From Pseudarthrobacter sp. ATCC 49987 (GTDB lineage: Bacteria > Actinomycetota > Actinomycetes > Actinomycetales > Micrococcaceae), in contig NZ_JAABNS010000001.1 in assembly GCF_009928425.1 (NCBI RefSeq), positions 3,348,001 through 3,412,000 on the forward strand: a stretch of DNA of 64,000 nt, in the 5' to 3' direction. The notes beneath the pieces are model-generated. The model made no database searches. It saw nothing but the letters and a program-made list of their open reading frames with translations, and was not told the origin of the DNA. Positions 35,685-44,493 of this stretch are shown piece by piece. Position 1 is the first letter of the stretch. Every line of letters starts with the position of its first letter. The position numbers were made by a program, and so were the translations under genes.

Positions 35685-38495
35685 ATGCCCACAGGACCAC
35701 CCAGTGCATCAAGCAAGTTCCGGGCGCCCGAGCCGGTTGGCCAGTGGGTCCACCGGACGAGACTGACGGAGATGCTCCACTCGGACCGGAAACGGCGGCT
35801 CGCGTTGATCCACGCCCCGGCCGGATTTGGCAAGTCGACCCTTGCCGCCCAATGGATGGAAATCCTCGCGGCCCAGGGCCTCGTCACCGTCTGGCTGTCC
35901 CTGGACCGGGACGACAACAACACCATCTGGTTCCTGTCCCATCTGCTTCAGGCAATCCGCAAAGCCCGTCCCGGACTTGACGAGGAACTGCAGCAGTTGC
36001 TGGAGGAGCGGCCCGACGACGCTGAGCACTATGTGGTTCCCGCACTCATCAACGCCATCGATGAGGGCGGCCAGGACATCGTCATAACCCTGGATGACTG
36101 GCACCTGGTCACGGAGCCCAGGACCAGGGCGGTCGTGGAACGGCTGCTGGAAGCCGGCGGCTCACATCTGTCCTTCATCATCACCAGCCGCAACCGGTCG
36201 GGCCTGCCACTGGGCCGGCTGATGGTGCGGGACCAGCTGATCGAAGTGGACGCCGTCGCCCTGAGGTTTGATGAAAACGAGTCCCAGGACTTCCTGGTCG
36301 GCATCAACCGGCTCGATCTGGATGCGGGAGACGTGGCCAGCCTCCACAAGACGACTGAGGGCTGGATCGCAGCACTGCAACTGGTCTCCCTGTCCCTCAG
36401 GGACCACCGCGAGGCCTCAGACCTAATTGAAAGGCTCTCCGGCAGGCACGCGTCCATTGGTGAGTATCTCGCCGAAAACGTCCTCGACACCCTGGACCCC
36501 GAAACACTGGACTTCCTCCTGATGACCTCGGTTCCGGAACGCCTCTGCGCGGGGCTGGCGTCCGCGCTCTCAGGGGTGGAACTGGGCCAGGCCATGCTGG
36601 AGAAGATCCAGGCACAGGATCTTTTCCTGCAACCGCTTGACGAGGACGGGACGTGGTACCGCTATCACCACCTGTTTGAGGACTACCTGCGCCGCCGCCT
36701 GGAGCGCGACTACCCCGGGCGGACCAAGGAACTGAACCTGATCGCCGCCCGCTGGTATTCGGAAAACGGATTCCCCAGCGACGCGGTGGACCATGCCCTC
36801 GCCGCAGGGGACGTTGAACTCGCGGTGGAGATCGTCGAACTCCGCGCAATGTGGCTGGTGGAACACTCCAGCATGTCGACCCTGCTGGCACTCGTCGGCA
36901 AGATCCCGGCCGACCACGTGGCCGGGCAGGCCCGGCTCCAGACGGCAATAGCCTGGGCCCACACCCTGCTTCACCAATCCGGCGCGGCGCAGAGTGCCCT
37001 GGACCTCGCCGAAGCCGTGATGCCCACGGATGCGACACTGACCGAACACGACCGTTTTGAGCTGGGCGTCGAAGGGCTGGTGGTTCAAAACTGCATCGAC
37101 ATGTACGGCGACAGAGTAGATCATGTGGATGAACTGGACGGGAAGTGCTTCGCCCAGGCCGACCTTCTCCGGCCCTGGATCGTCTCGGTGGCAGCGAATG
37201 TGTCAACGTTCAAGAAGATCCACGACGGCGACTACAGCCTCGCCTTGGAACAACAGCGCTGGGCCGCAAGGTTCCACGGCCAGACCTCGGGCCCCTTCAG
37301 TGGCGTGTATGGACACTGTTTTGCCGGTCTTGCCGCCTACGCCTTGCTCGATCTGGACCGGGTGGACGAGCACTTCACTGCCGCTGTGGAACTCGGCCGG
37401 GGCAAGGCCGGGCGATACTCGCATGCGGCCCGGCTGGCGGGAGCGATGATGGGCCAGCTCCTCTATGAACGCGGCGAACTCGATAAGGCCGAGAAGCTGC
37501 TGGAGGAAACCCGCGAGCTGGGTTCCGAAGGCGGGGTGGTGGACTTCATGGTGTCCACGTTCGCCACGCTGGCAAGAATAAAGGCACTCCGGGGGGACAC
37601 GCCACGGGCCCGGGAAATACTCGATGAAGGCGATCTGGTGGCCGACAGCCTCGGCCTGGACCGGCTCAAACTGGTCATGAACCTGGAACGCGTGCAGTTG
37701 GGAATCGGCCCCCGGACCACTAACGAAGAACCGAGCGGTGACTTCCTGGGCGCGGCAGCGGCCCAGGAAGCGGCGCCCACAACCGGACCGCGGCTGGAAG
37801 GGCTGGCCGAAGCCAAGCACCAGATCCAACTGACCATGCAGCTGCGGTCCGCCATGGCTGACGCCGGGCACGAGGGACCGGCATCTCCCCGGCAACTGGC
37901 CACCGTGGAAGGTGCCCGCCGCTTGCTGTCGCGGGCAGCGGCCTATTTGGGGCCGAGGGCAGAGCTGAATGCCCGGATCCTGCTGGCGGTCGCGCTTGAA
38001 CGGGCGGGCAACCGCGAGGAAGCCGAAACGGCGCTCTGGCCGGCCCTGGACACGTGTTCCCGGCTGGGCCTGGTCCGACCCGTGCTCGATGGCGGCGCAG
38101 GCTGCCTGGATCTGGTGCGCGCCATCTCAGCCAGGCTGCGGCGGGAACCCGCCCCGGAGGTGGGGAGCCACGAGTTACCTCGATTCCTCAGTGTCCTCAT
38201 CCGGCTGGATTCCCAGGCCAGGACGAACCGGGATGCCCGGTGGTCTGCAGACACGGTCTCCACCACGACGGGCGAGGGCAGCACCGTTCCGGAACCGGGC
38301 TTGTCGCAGCGCGAACAGATGATCCTGCGCCTTGTCGAGAAGGAACGGTCCAACCGCGAAATCGCCCAGGAGCTGCATCTGGGCATCGACACCGTCAAGT
38401 GGTATCTCAAGAGCCTGTTCAACACTCTGGGCGTCAGTGACCGAAGGGCCTGTGTCGTAGAGGCACGGCGCCGGCACCTGCTCCCGCCCAAGTAA
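35685..38495 (+). CDS. LuxR-family large ATP-binding (MalT/LAL-type) transcriptional regulator
   Basis: The product has 936 aa. AAGGAGG lies 6 bases before ATG 35685. Walker A is APAGFGKST (44-52) and Walker B is IVITLDDWHLV. An NB-ARC/MalT-like ATPase follows (GWIAALQLVSLSLRDH, WYRYHHLFEDYLRRRLE), then a long TPR-like helical sensor region. The C-terminal LuxR helix-turn-helix is LSQREQMILRLVEKERSNREIAQELHLGIDTVKWYLKSLF. MalT-type regulators are usually activators that oligomerise on ligand and ATP. It is convergent with, and ends 11 bases from, the carboxylase operon, which is its probable target. Inducer unknown. Confidence 0.92.
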   Translation: MPTGPPSASSKFRAPEPVGQWVHRTRLTEMLHSDRKRRLALIHAPAGFGKSTLAAQWMEILAAQGLVTVWLSLDRDDNNTIWFLSHLLQAIRKARPGLDEELQQLLEERPDDAEHYVVPALINAIDEGGQDIVITLDDWHLVTEPRTRAVVERLLEAGGSHLSFIITSRNRSGLPLGRLMVRDQLIEVDAVALRFDENESQDFLVGINRLDLDAGDVASLHKTTEGWIAALQLVSLSLRDHREASDLIERLSGRHASIGEYLAENVLDTLDPETLDFLLMTSVPERLCAGLASALSGVELGQAMLEKIQAQDLFLQPLDEDGTWYRYHHLFEDYLRRRLERDYPGRTKELNLIAARWYSENGFPSDAVDHALAAGDVELAVEIVELRAMWLVEHSSMSTLLALVGKIPADHVAGQARLQTAIAWAHTLLHQSGAAQSALDLAEAVMPTDATLTEHDRFELGVEGLVVQNCIDMYGDRVDHVDELDGKCFAQADLLRPWIVSVAANVSTFKKIHDGDYSLALEQQRWAARFHGQTSGPFSGVYGHCFAGLAAYALLDLDRVDEHFTAAVELGRGKAGRYSHAARLAGAMMGQLLYERGELDKAEKLLEETRELGSEGGVVDFMVSTFATLARIKALRGDTPRAREILDEGDLVADSLGLDRLKLVMNLERVQLGIGPRTTNEEPSGDFLGAAAAQEAAPTTGPRLEGLAEAKHQIQLTMQLRSAMADAGHEGPASPRQLATVEGARRLLSRAAAYLGPRAELNARILLAVALERAGNREEAETALWPALDTCSRLGLVRPVLDGGAGCLDLVRAISARLRREPAPEVGSHELPRFLSVLIRLDSQARTNRDARWSADTVSTTTGEGSTVPEPGLSQREQMILRLVEKERSNREIAQELHLGIDTVKWYLKSLFNTLGVSDRRACVVEARRRHLLPPK

Positions 38496-38506
38496 CCAGA
38501 GCTCAG

Positions 38507-39328
38507 TCACCCCAGGGTTTCCAGTCTGGCCAGCACGCCCTCGGGCGAAGCGGCGCTGGGGATGTCGGCCAGGTAGAAGTCCCCGGCCGGGAGTTCCACG
38601 TCCGACTCCAGCCAGAACCCTGCAGGAATATAGGCGCCAACCGCTGCGTGCCCGTGCAGACGCGCCTGATCGTCGTCGAGCTGCCCCAGCGTCCAACGGT
38701 AGTTGCCGGCCAGATTGGCAATCGGAGTGTAGGCCTCCAGCGGAACGTGCACGCCGCGGGGCGCGCCTGCAGGCGTTCGGTTGTCCAGCAGGAGTCCCGC
38801 GACGGGCAGCGCCGCGAACGCCCGGAGCCAGTCACTGACATACATGGAGGCATTCTCGGCGTTGTCGGCGTCGAGGCCGCTGGTGTCATCCGCGCCCGAG
38901 AAGTGGTGCGTTCCCGTGAGCCACATCATCGGCGACGGGATGCGCAGCACCACTGGCTGGCGGGCTGTCTTGGCGAACACGGTAACGAAGTCCAGCACCG
39001 CCCGGTTGAGGTCGTCGTCGCCCAGCAACGTCCTCAGCGCGAAACCTGTCCGGGATCTGGCCGTCATGCCGGTCTCAAGCCTGGTGTTGCCGGCGGTCAA
39101 GTGACCGTACAGCCGGCCCAGGTCCAGGAGCGCGACGTCCGGCCGGAGGAGCCCCTGTGCCTGGGCGAAGAATGCCGCGTAGGCGGTGGCGTTGCCCCAG
39201 GGGACGGGCCGGCCACGAAGAATCACGGAAGCTGCGTACTCGTGGTGGTCGAATACCACGGCTTTGGGCCGCCCCGACGGAGGGGAAGCAACAACGTTGG
39301 CGAGGGTGGTGGCAGTGGAAGTGGTCAT
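38507..39328 (-). CDS. Accessory protein of the ketone carboxylase operon (possible Apc epsilon-like subunit)
   Basis: The product has 273 aa (about 30 kDa) from the second ATG, chosen because GGAGAAAG lies just upstream. I do not recognise the family with certainty. It looks like a soluble alpha/beta barrel: KAVVFDHHEYAASVILRG, RPDVALLDLGRLYGH, PVVLRIPSPMMWLTGTHHF and VAGLLLDNRTPAG. It is the last gene after the large carboxylase subunits. Acetophenone carboxylase has a fifth subunit of about 34 kDa encoded last, so size and place match. Sequence homology to ApcE is untested. A 14-bp-arm hairpin separates it from the upstream gene. Confidence 0.6.
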   Translation of the reverse strand: MTTSTATTLANVVASPPSGRPKAVVFDHHEYAASVILRGRPVPWGNATAYAAFFAQAQGLLRPDVALLDLGRLYGHLTAGNTRLETGMTARSRTGFALRTLLGDDDLNRAVLDFVTVFAKTARQPVVLRIPSPMMWLTGTHHFSGADDTSGLDADNAENASMYVSDWLRAFAALPVAGLLLDNRTPAGAPRGVHVPLEAYTPIANLAGNYRWTLGQLDDDQARLHGHAAVGAYIPAGFWLESDVELPAGDFYLADIPSAASPEGVLARLETLG

Positions 39329-39360
39329 GACGTCTTTCTCCATACTGTGGCTAATAAAAG

Positions 39361-39407
39361 CCTTCAGCGCCGCACCGTCCTGGCTGGGGAGGATGCGGCG
39401 CTGAAGG
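39361..39407 (-). promoter_or_regulatory. Intra-operon hairpin between hyuB-type gene and the last gene
   Basis: Perfect 14-base arms (CCTTCAGCGCCGCA and complement) enclose a 19-base interior. There is no U-tract on the transcribed strand, so it may be an attenuator or mRNA-stabilising hairpin that sets lower expression of the last gene. Confidence 0.6.
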
Positions 39408-39451
39408 GTTCGTGAGTTGCTGCGTCCCGGGTCGGGACGTGCCGTTACGGG

Positions 39452-41785
39452 CTAGGACTTGCGGTGGACAACTTCCCCGTGCTTGAGTTCGAGCTCGCGG
39501 ATTCGGTCCTCCAGTGCGCTGATCTTGACTTCCCGGCGGTCCGGAAGCATGATCAGCGGCAGCTTGTCGATGGTCGCCTTGACCCGTTCCGGTCCGTTGT
39601 TGGTGAAGTGGGTGGCGGTGAGCTCCTCCGTGTCGTCGCCCCAGGACCCGTAGTAGAGCAGGTCCTTCGGGGGCTCGGATTTCACGTAGCCTTCCAGGAA
39701 TTCCTTGTACGGCTTGCCGCGGGCGATCCGGGCCTGCCGTGAGTCGTGGCGCAACTGGGTGGTGGCCTCCTGGTCCACCACGAAGGTTTCAGGATCCCAG
39801 ACGACGCCGTAAATGCTGGTGGCGACCTTCGGTGAGATGCGGCCGAGTTCCAGATCCTTGGCCACCGCTTCCGGATCACGTTCCAGAACGTCGCCGTAGC
39901 CCCCGCCGGAGCCCTGGGCGATCATGTACATCTCGCCATCCTTGGCGACGTCGAACTGCAGGCCCATATGGGAAGTGGTGTACTTACCGCCTTCGTAGGG
40001 CTGTTCGTTCATGATCCGTTCCATGGACAGATCGAATTTGCTGGAGTCTTTGCGGATCACGTCGTAGATGTTGATGCCCTTGACCATGGCCAGCGGCGTC
40101 GTGCTGCAGCCGTAGCCGCCGAACATGCCCGTGACGGACGAGAACTTGGATCCCGAGGTAACAGTCATGAAGCCCCACATCGGGGTGCCCTCGGCGGCAA
40201 CGATCATCTCGTAGCCCATGCCGCCGCTGTTCTTGCCGAAGCCCTGGTTGTCGCGGACGATCCGCTTGCTGACCAGCTGCATGAAAGGAACTTCCTCCTC
40301 CATGACTTCCTGTTCAGCGGTGTCAGCCATGGCACAGAACAACGGTGAGACGGCGTCTTCACCGTCACGGAATGCCTTAGCGCCGCCGCCCATGCCGTTG
40401 AGGTCGGCACACAGGTTTCCTACCTGGTCGCCGTGCTGGGTCAGGCCTCCCCACAGGAACGTGTTGATCTGGTTGAACCACGGAGCGAGGACGTTGGAGA
40501 ACTTCTCCGGGTTGGAGAACTGCATCTTGGCGAAGGCTGTCTGCAGGGCAGAGAATCCCCGGAACGATGCCTGCAGCGACTGCCCCATCGGAGCGTCGTA
40601 ACCAGCGTCGGCCCACGTGTGTTCATCGGAGATGATGTCGATGGGCGACATCGCCGAGGTACAGCGGGGCAGGTCGGGCCACCAGAACGCCAGGATCGCC
40701 TGCATCATCATCGACTTGACCGAGCACAGCGGGGAGTTAATGGCCCGGTTGAGGATTTCGGGACCCGTGCCCCTCAGGTCCACCGTCATTTTGTCACCCT
40801 TGACCGTCACCTTGCAGGCGAACTTGATCAGTATGTTCTCCTTGAGCGTGGAGTCCATGAACTGGTTGAAGGACACGGTGCCGTCCGGCAGTTCACTGAT
40901 GCGGCGCTTGACTTCCTGCTCGACGTCTTCAACGGTGACGCGCAGGGCAGCGACGAAGGTCTCGACCCCCACTTCGTCGATGATGCTGTCGACGCGTTCC
41001 TGGATGCGCTGGACGGCACCGATCTTGACCTTGAGGTCAGCCAGCTGCAGCTTGGGGTCGCGAACTGAGTGCTGCAGGAACGTCAGCAGGTCCCGGCGCA
41101 GATCGCCCTTCTCAACGATCTTGAACGGGGACATCCGGAGTCCGTCGTCAAACGGAGTCTCGGAGCCCGAGGGCATTCCGCCGGGCTCGCAGGCCCCGTT
41201 TTCGCCTTCGTGAATGGTCGCGGCGACCCAGGCGATGATCTTTCCCTCGCGGAAAATCGGCATGATCATGGACTGGTCCGTGTTGTGGACGTTTCCGTAC
41301 CGGGCATCATTGTGGATGAACCCATCGCCGGGGTTGATCCCTACCGTCGGCTCGTCCTTCCAGTACTTCATGATGTAGCGGATCGGGTGATGCAGGATCG
41401 CCGAGAACGCGATCACGCCGTGGCAGGACAGGTAAGTGACGTCCCCTTCGGCGGTGTAGATCGCCGTCGTCAGGTCCCCCCATTTAGCACCGGGAGCGGC
41501 ACCCATGGCCTCGCACATTTCGTAGCCCTCATCCAGGGCGCCGGCGAGGCGCTTGCGGATGCGGTCCACCTTGATCGGGTCCACGCCCTTGGAGATGCAC
41601 TCGTCCTCGTAGGCGGAGCGGGACGTGATCTGGTGGCTGCGCATGATGGCCGGGTCCGGGCCGAGGAACAGGGTTGTTTCGTCCATGAACTGGTCCACCC
41701 ACTGCTGCTCCTGGGCAGTCAGCGGCTGGGACGCGTCGTCGGCGGTGTCGCCGGCGGTGCTGTTTTCATTTGCTGTAAGCGTCAT
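39452..41785 (-). CDS. Ketone carboxylase large subunit, hydantoinase B/oxoprolinase type
   Basis: The product has 777 aa (about 86 kDa), matching the alpha subunit of acetone carboxylase (AcxB) and the 87-kDa subunit of acetophenone carboxylase. AAGGAG lies before the ATG. Family marks are ADLKVKIGAVQRIQERVD, DLRGTGPEILNRAINSPLCSVKS, GYDAPMGQSLQASFRGFSAL and GSGGGYGDVLERDPEAVAKDLELGRIS near the C-terminus. This subunit carries the site that joins activated carboxyphosphate and ketone enolate. A short coiled C-terminus EDRIRELELKHGEVVH is present. Third to fourth position in a five-gene operon. Confidence 0.9.
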   Translation of the reverse strand: MTLTANENSTAGDTADDASQPLTAQEQQWVDQFMDETTLFLGPDPAIMRSHQITSRSAYEDECISKGVDPIKVDRIRKRLAGALDEGYEMCEAMGAAPGAKWGDLTTAIYTAEGDVTYLSCHGVIAFSAILHHPIRYIMKYWKDEPTVGINPGDGFIHNDARYGNVHNTDQSMIMPIFREGKIIAWVAATIHEGENGACEPGGMPSGSETPFDDGLRMSPFKIVEKGDLRRDLLTFLQHSVRDPKLQLADLKVKIGAVQRIQERVDSIIDEVGVETFVAALRVTVEDVEQEVKRRISELPDGTVSFNQFMDSTLKENILIKFACKVTVKGDKMTVDLRGTGPEILNRAINSPLCSVKSMMMQAILAFWWPDLPRCTSAMSPIDIISDEHTWADAGYDAPMGQSLQASFRGFSALQTAFAKMQFSNPEKFSNVLAPWFNQINTFLWGGLTQHGDQVGNLCADLNGMGGGAKAFRDGEDAVSPLFCAMADTAEQEVMEEEVPFMQLVSKRIVRDNQGFGKNSGGMGYEMIVAAEGTPMWGFMTVTSGSKFSSVTGMFGGYGCSTTPLAMVKGINIYDVIRKDSSKFDLSMERIMNEQPYEGGKYTTSHMGLQFDVAKDGEMYMIAQGSGGGYGDVLERDPEAVAKDLELGRISPKVATSIYGVVWDPETFVVDQEATTQLRHDSRQARIARGKPYKEFLEGYVKSEPPKDLLYYGSWGDDTEELTATHFTNNGPERVKATIDKLPLIMLPDRREVKISALEDRIRELELKHGEVVHRKS

Positions 41786-41849
41786 TGCTGTCGAGCTCCT
41801 TCAATGGGATGAGCTGGAAGGTCTGGTTGTGGATCCGCGCGGCACGGGA

Positions 41850-43976
41850 TCAGTCTTTGAGAAACCACACGGCTCCCTGGGAGGTCGGTTCCAGGCGCCA
41901 TCCGGGTTCAACCAGATAGGTGGTGTTTTCCGTGGTGACGATGGCCGGGCCGTGGATGACGTGCTGGTGGTGGAGGGCCTCGGCGTCGTACACCGGGGTG
42001 TCGACGGCTCCGTCGATCTTCACGAAGTGGACCTGCCGGGTGCCGACCGGACTGGGCATGGTCCTGTCATGTCCGGTGTCGATCGAATCAAACTTGACCA
42101 CGTCCCCGTCCACATAGGACGACACCCGCACGGTCTGGGCCCGGATGCCGGCCTCGGGGGCCTGGCTGCCGGCGCCGTAGCGCTTGCCATAGATGTCCGA
42201 GAACGTCCGGATCAGGTGCAGCACGTCGGCGACGCCGTTCACACGGTTGATGTCGAAAACGACGGCCGTAGTCACCAGCTGGTTGCCGTAGCGCATGTCC
42301 ATTTCGAGGCTGTAGCGGATGTCGGCGGCGTCGTACCCCTGGCGGATCAGGTCTTCCTTGCCCTTGGCTTCCAGCTCCTGGATGACGTTGTTCAGCTCGT
42401 CGTAGCTTTGGTAAAGGCTGCGGTCTGTGGGGTTGTAAAGCACCACGTGGGAGCCACGCTCATGGATGTGGAGGGGTTTCATGTTGCCGGCGCCGCAGGC
42501 CGAGAAGACCGAGGAAAACGGCGGGGCGAGGATCCTGCGGATGCCGGCGTGATCGGCAATGCCGCAGGCGTGCAGGGGTCCGTTGCCGCCGTAGGCCAGC
42601 ATGGTGAAGTCTTCCGGAAGGTATCCCCGGACCCGCAGCTCCTTTGCCATTCCGATCGCCATCTGCTCGTCGACCGCATTCTTGATGATCTTGGCGACCT
42701 GGATGGTGTCCATGTTCAAGTCGTCAGCGAGAACCTCGTCGATGGCGTAGGCGGAGCGCTTCTTGTTCAGCTTGATGTAGCCATTGGCGTAGTTGTCCGG
42801 ATCCAGGTACCCCAGGACCAGGTCGGCGTCCGTGACCGTGGGGCGGAGGCCCCCGCGGTCGTAACAGGCGGGGCCCGGATCCGAGCCTGCTGATTCCGGC
42901 CCGATCTGAACGGCGTGGTGGATGCGGTCATAGCTGGCAATCGAACCGCCTCCCGCACCCAGCGTCAGCAGGTGGATCATGGGAACCGATACCAGCCAGC
43001 GGCCGATGGTTGGCTGGAAGTCGTAGTGCTTGACGCCGCCTTCCGGGACCAGGCCGATGTCGAAGGACGTACCGCCCATATCCGTCGAGATCACATTTCC
43101 CAAGCCGGTGCTGTCAGCCAGGTGCTGGGCAGCGCCGACGCCGGCGATGGGGCCGGAGTGGATGGTCTGCAGGGCATCCGTCGAGTTGGACTGCGCCATA
43201 CCGCCCGAGTTGTGGATCACCAGCATGGGCTTGTCGTAACCGGACGTACGCAGGTTGTTGGACAGCTGCCCCAGCGCGTGGAACATGATCTCGTGCAGGA
43301 ATGCGTCCACGATGGTCGACGTCGCACGGACGTACTCGCCTTTTCGGCCCGACACCTGGCTTCCCAGCAGGACGGGGATGGCACCGAGCTCGTGGGCCGG
43401 GTACTCGTCCAGGATGATCTCCAGGATCTGCTGCTCATGGACCGGGTTCTCGGTCGAGTTGACCAGGGAGACCACGATCGCTTCCGCTCCGGCGTCCACG
43501 AGTTCGCGCACCTGGGTGCGGACATCGTCTTCCATCAGCGAAACGACCACCTTGCCGGCCGAGTTGATCCGCTCCTTCACCGACCGGATCAGGGCGCGGG
43601 GCACAAGCGGGTCCGGGCGGGTGGCATCGGGCATGTTCTGCTGCTTGGAAGGGTCCAGTCCTTCGCCGTAGCCACGGCCGCGGGAGAGCGGGATGGTGTC
43701 CTCGAAGCCGTGGGTGACCAGCGCCCCCACACGAGGGCCTTTGCCTTCGATCAGGGCGTTGGTGCCAAGGGTGGTGGCATAGCGGACGGAGTCGACTTCC
43801 TTCAGGACGAGGTCCCGGTCCAGGCCGGCGCGTGAGCAGGCGAGGTCGAGTGCTTCATTGAAGCCCTGGGCCAGGTTGTGGTGCGTTGTGAGCGCCTTTG
43901 CTTCAACGTACTGGTCTTCCCAGGCAAAAAAACAGTCGGTAAATGTGCCGCCGATGTCGACGGAGATTCGTTTCAT
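41850..43976 (-). CDS. Ketone carboxylase subunit, hydantoinase A type (first of two paralogues)
   Basis: The product has 708 aa (about 77 kDa). It has an ASKHA-like ATPase fold: phosphate-1 motif VDIGGTFTDC near the N-terminus, ATTLGTNALIEGKGPRVG, phosphate-2-like STDMGGTSFDIGLV, PGPACYDRGG and the adenosine-site AYGGNGPLHACG. This subunit makes the carboxyphosphate and phospho-enol intermediates with ATP. Size fits AcxA beta or the 75-kDa Apc subunit. AAAGGAG lies 10 bases before the start; 27 bases separate it from the upstream small-subunit gene. Confidence 0.9.
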   Translation of the reverse strand: MKRISVDIGGTFTDCFFAWEDQYVEAKALTTHHNLAQGFNEALDLACSRAGLDRDLVLKEVDSVRYATTLGTNALIEGKGPRVGALVTHGFEDTIPLSRGRGYGEGLDPSKQQNMPDATRPDPLVPRALIRSVKERINSAGKVVVSLMEDDVRTQVRELVDAGAEAIVVSLVNSTENPVHEQQILEIILDEYPAHELGAIPVLLGSQVSGRKGEYVRATSTIVDAFLHEIMFHALGQLSNNLRTSGYDKPMLVIHNSGGMAQSNSTDALQTIHSGPIAGVGAAQHLADSTGLGNVISTDMGGTSFDIGLVPEGGVKHYDFQPTIGRWLVSVPMIHLLTLGAGGGSIASYDRIHHAVQIGPESAGSDPGPACYDRGGLRPTVTDADLVLGYLDPDNYANGYIKLNKKRSAYAIDEVLADDLNMDTIQVAKIIKNAVDEQMAIGMAKELRVRGYLPEDFTMLAYGGNGPLHACGIADHAGIRRILAPPFSSVFSACGAGNMKPLHIHERGSHVVLYNPTDRSLYQSYDELNNVIQELEAKGKEDLIRQGYDAADIRYSLEMDMRYGNQLVTTAVVFDINRVNGVADVLHLIRTFSDIYGKRYGAGSQAPEAGIRAQTVRVSSYVDGDVVKFDSIDTGHDRTMPSPVGTRQVHFVKIDGAVDTPVYDAEALHHQHVIHGPAIVTTENTTYLVEPGWRLEPTSQGAVWFLKD

Positions 43977-44003
43977 GACCAGTGGTCTCCTTTATTCCAA
44001 GTA

Positions 44004-44456
44004 CTAGCTGAACGAATGGGGGGAATGGTTGTGGGTGTTGTATGAGCCGAGGGCCGGGGTGAAATCTGCGACCGCTTCTTCGCCGGGTCCGTAGTTGATG
44101 ACGGCCTCAGGCTTGGTGCCCCGCTTGATCCATGTTTCGCGGAGCGAGTCGATGTCCCACAGCATGTCCACCGTGGGCGGGTGTCCCGGCGGAACATACT
44201 CTGTTTCCAGCTGCGTTCCGCAACCCGGGCAGTAGAACTCGAGAATCCTGCAGAATGTGGGGTCCGGAGCGAAGGTGAATTCGTACTTCTCCGGGTCCAG
44301 GATCGACTGGTGGATTTCAGTGGGGTCCCGGTCGTAGACCAGTGTCCCCTCCTTGTAGTTGCCTCTGGCCTCGCCGAGGTCCTGGTTACAGACCTTGCAG
44401 TTCCACCGCTCGGTGTCGAGATCGATGATCAGATATTCCGTCATTGGAATTCGCAT
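44004..44456 (-). CDS. Ketone carboxylase small (gamma) subunit, two CxxC pairs
   Basis: The product has 150 aa (about 17 kDa) from ATG 44456, preceded by AGGTGAG. An earlier in-frame ATG would overlap the upstream gene. Two cysteine pairs are visible, C20-x2-C23 (WNCKVCNQ) and C76-x2-C79 (FYCPGCGTQ), a likely zinc ribbon. The remaining DPTEIHQSILDPEKYEFTFAPDP and PPGHPPTVDMLWDID resemble acetone/acetophenone carboxylase gamma proteins. The size is closer to the 15-kDa Apc subunit than to the roughly 168-aa AcxC. It lies between the two HyuA-type genes. Confidence 0.85.
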   Translation of the reverse strand: MRIPMTEYLIIDLDTERWNCKVCNQDLGEARGNYKEGTLVYDRDPTEIHQSILDPEKYEFTFAPDPTFCRILEFYCPGCGTQLETEYVPPGHPPTVDMLWDIDSLRETWIKRGTKPEAVINYGPGEEAVADFTPALGSYNTHNHSPHSFS

Positions 44457-44493
44457 AGCGTGTCTCACCTGTTTTCTTGCTGGTAGTTTGGGG

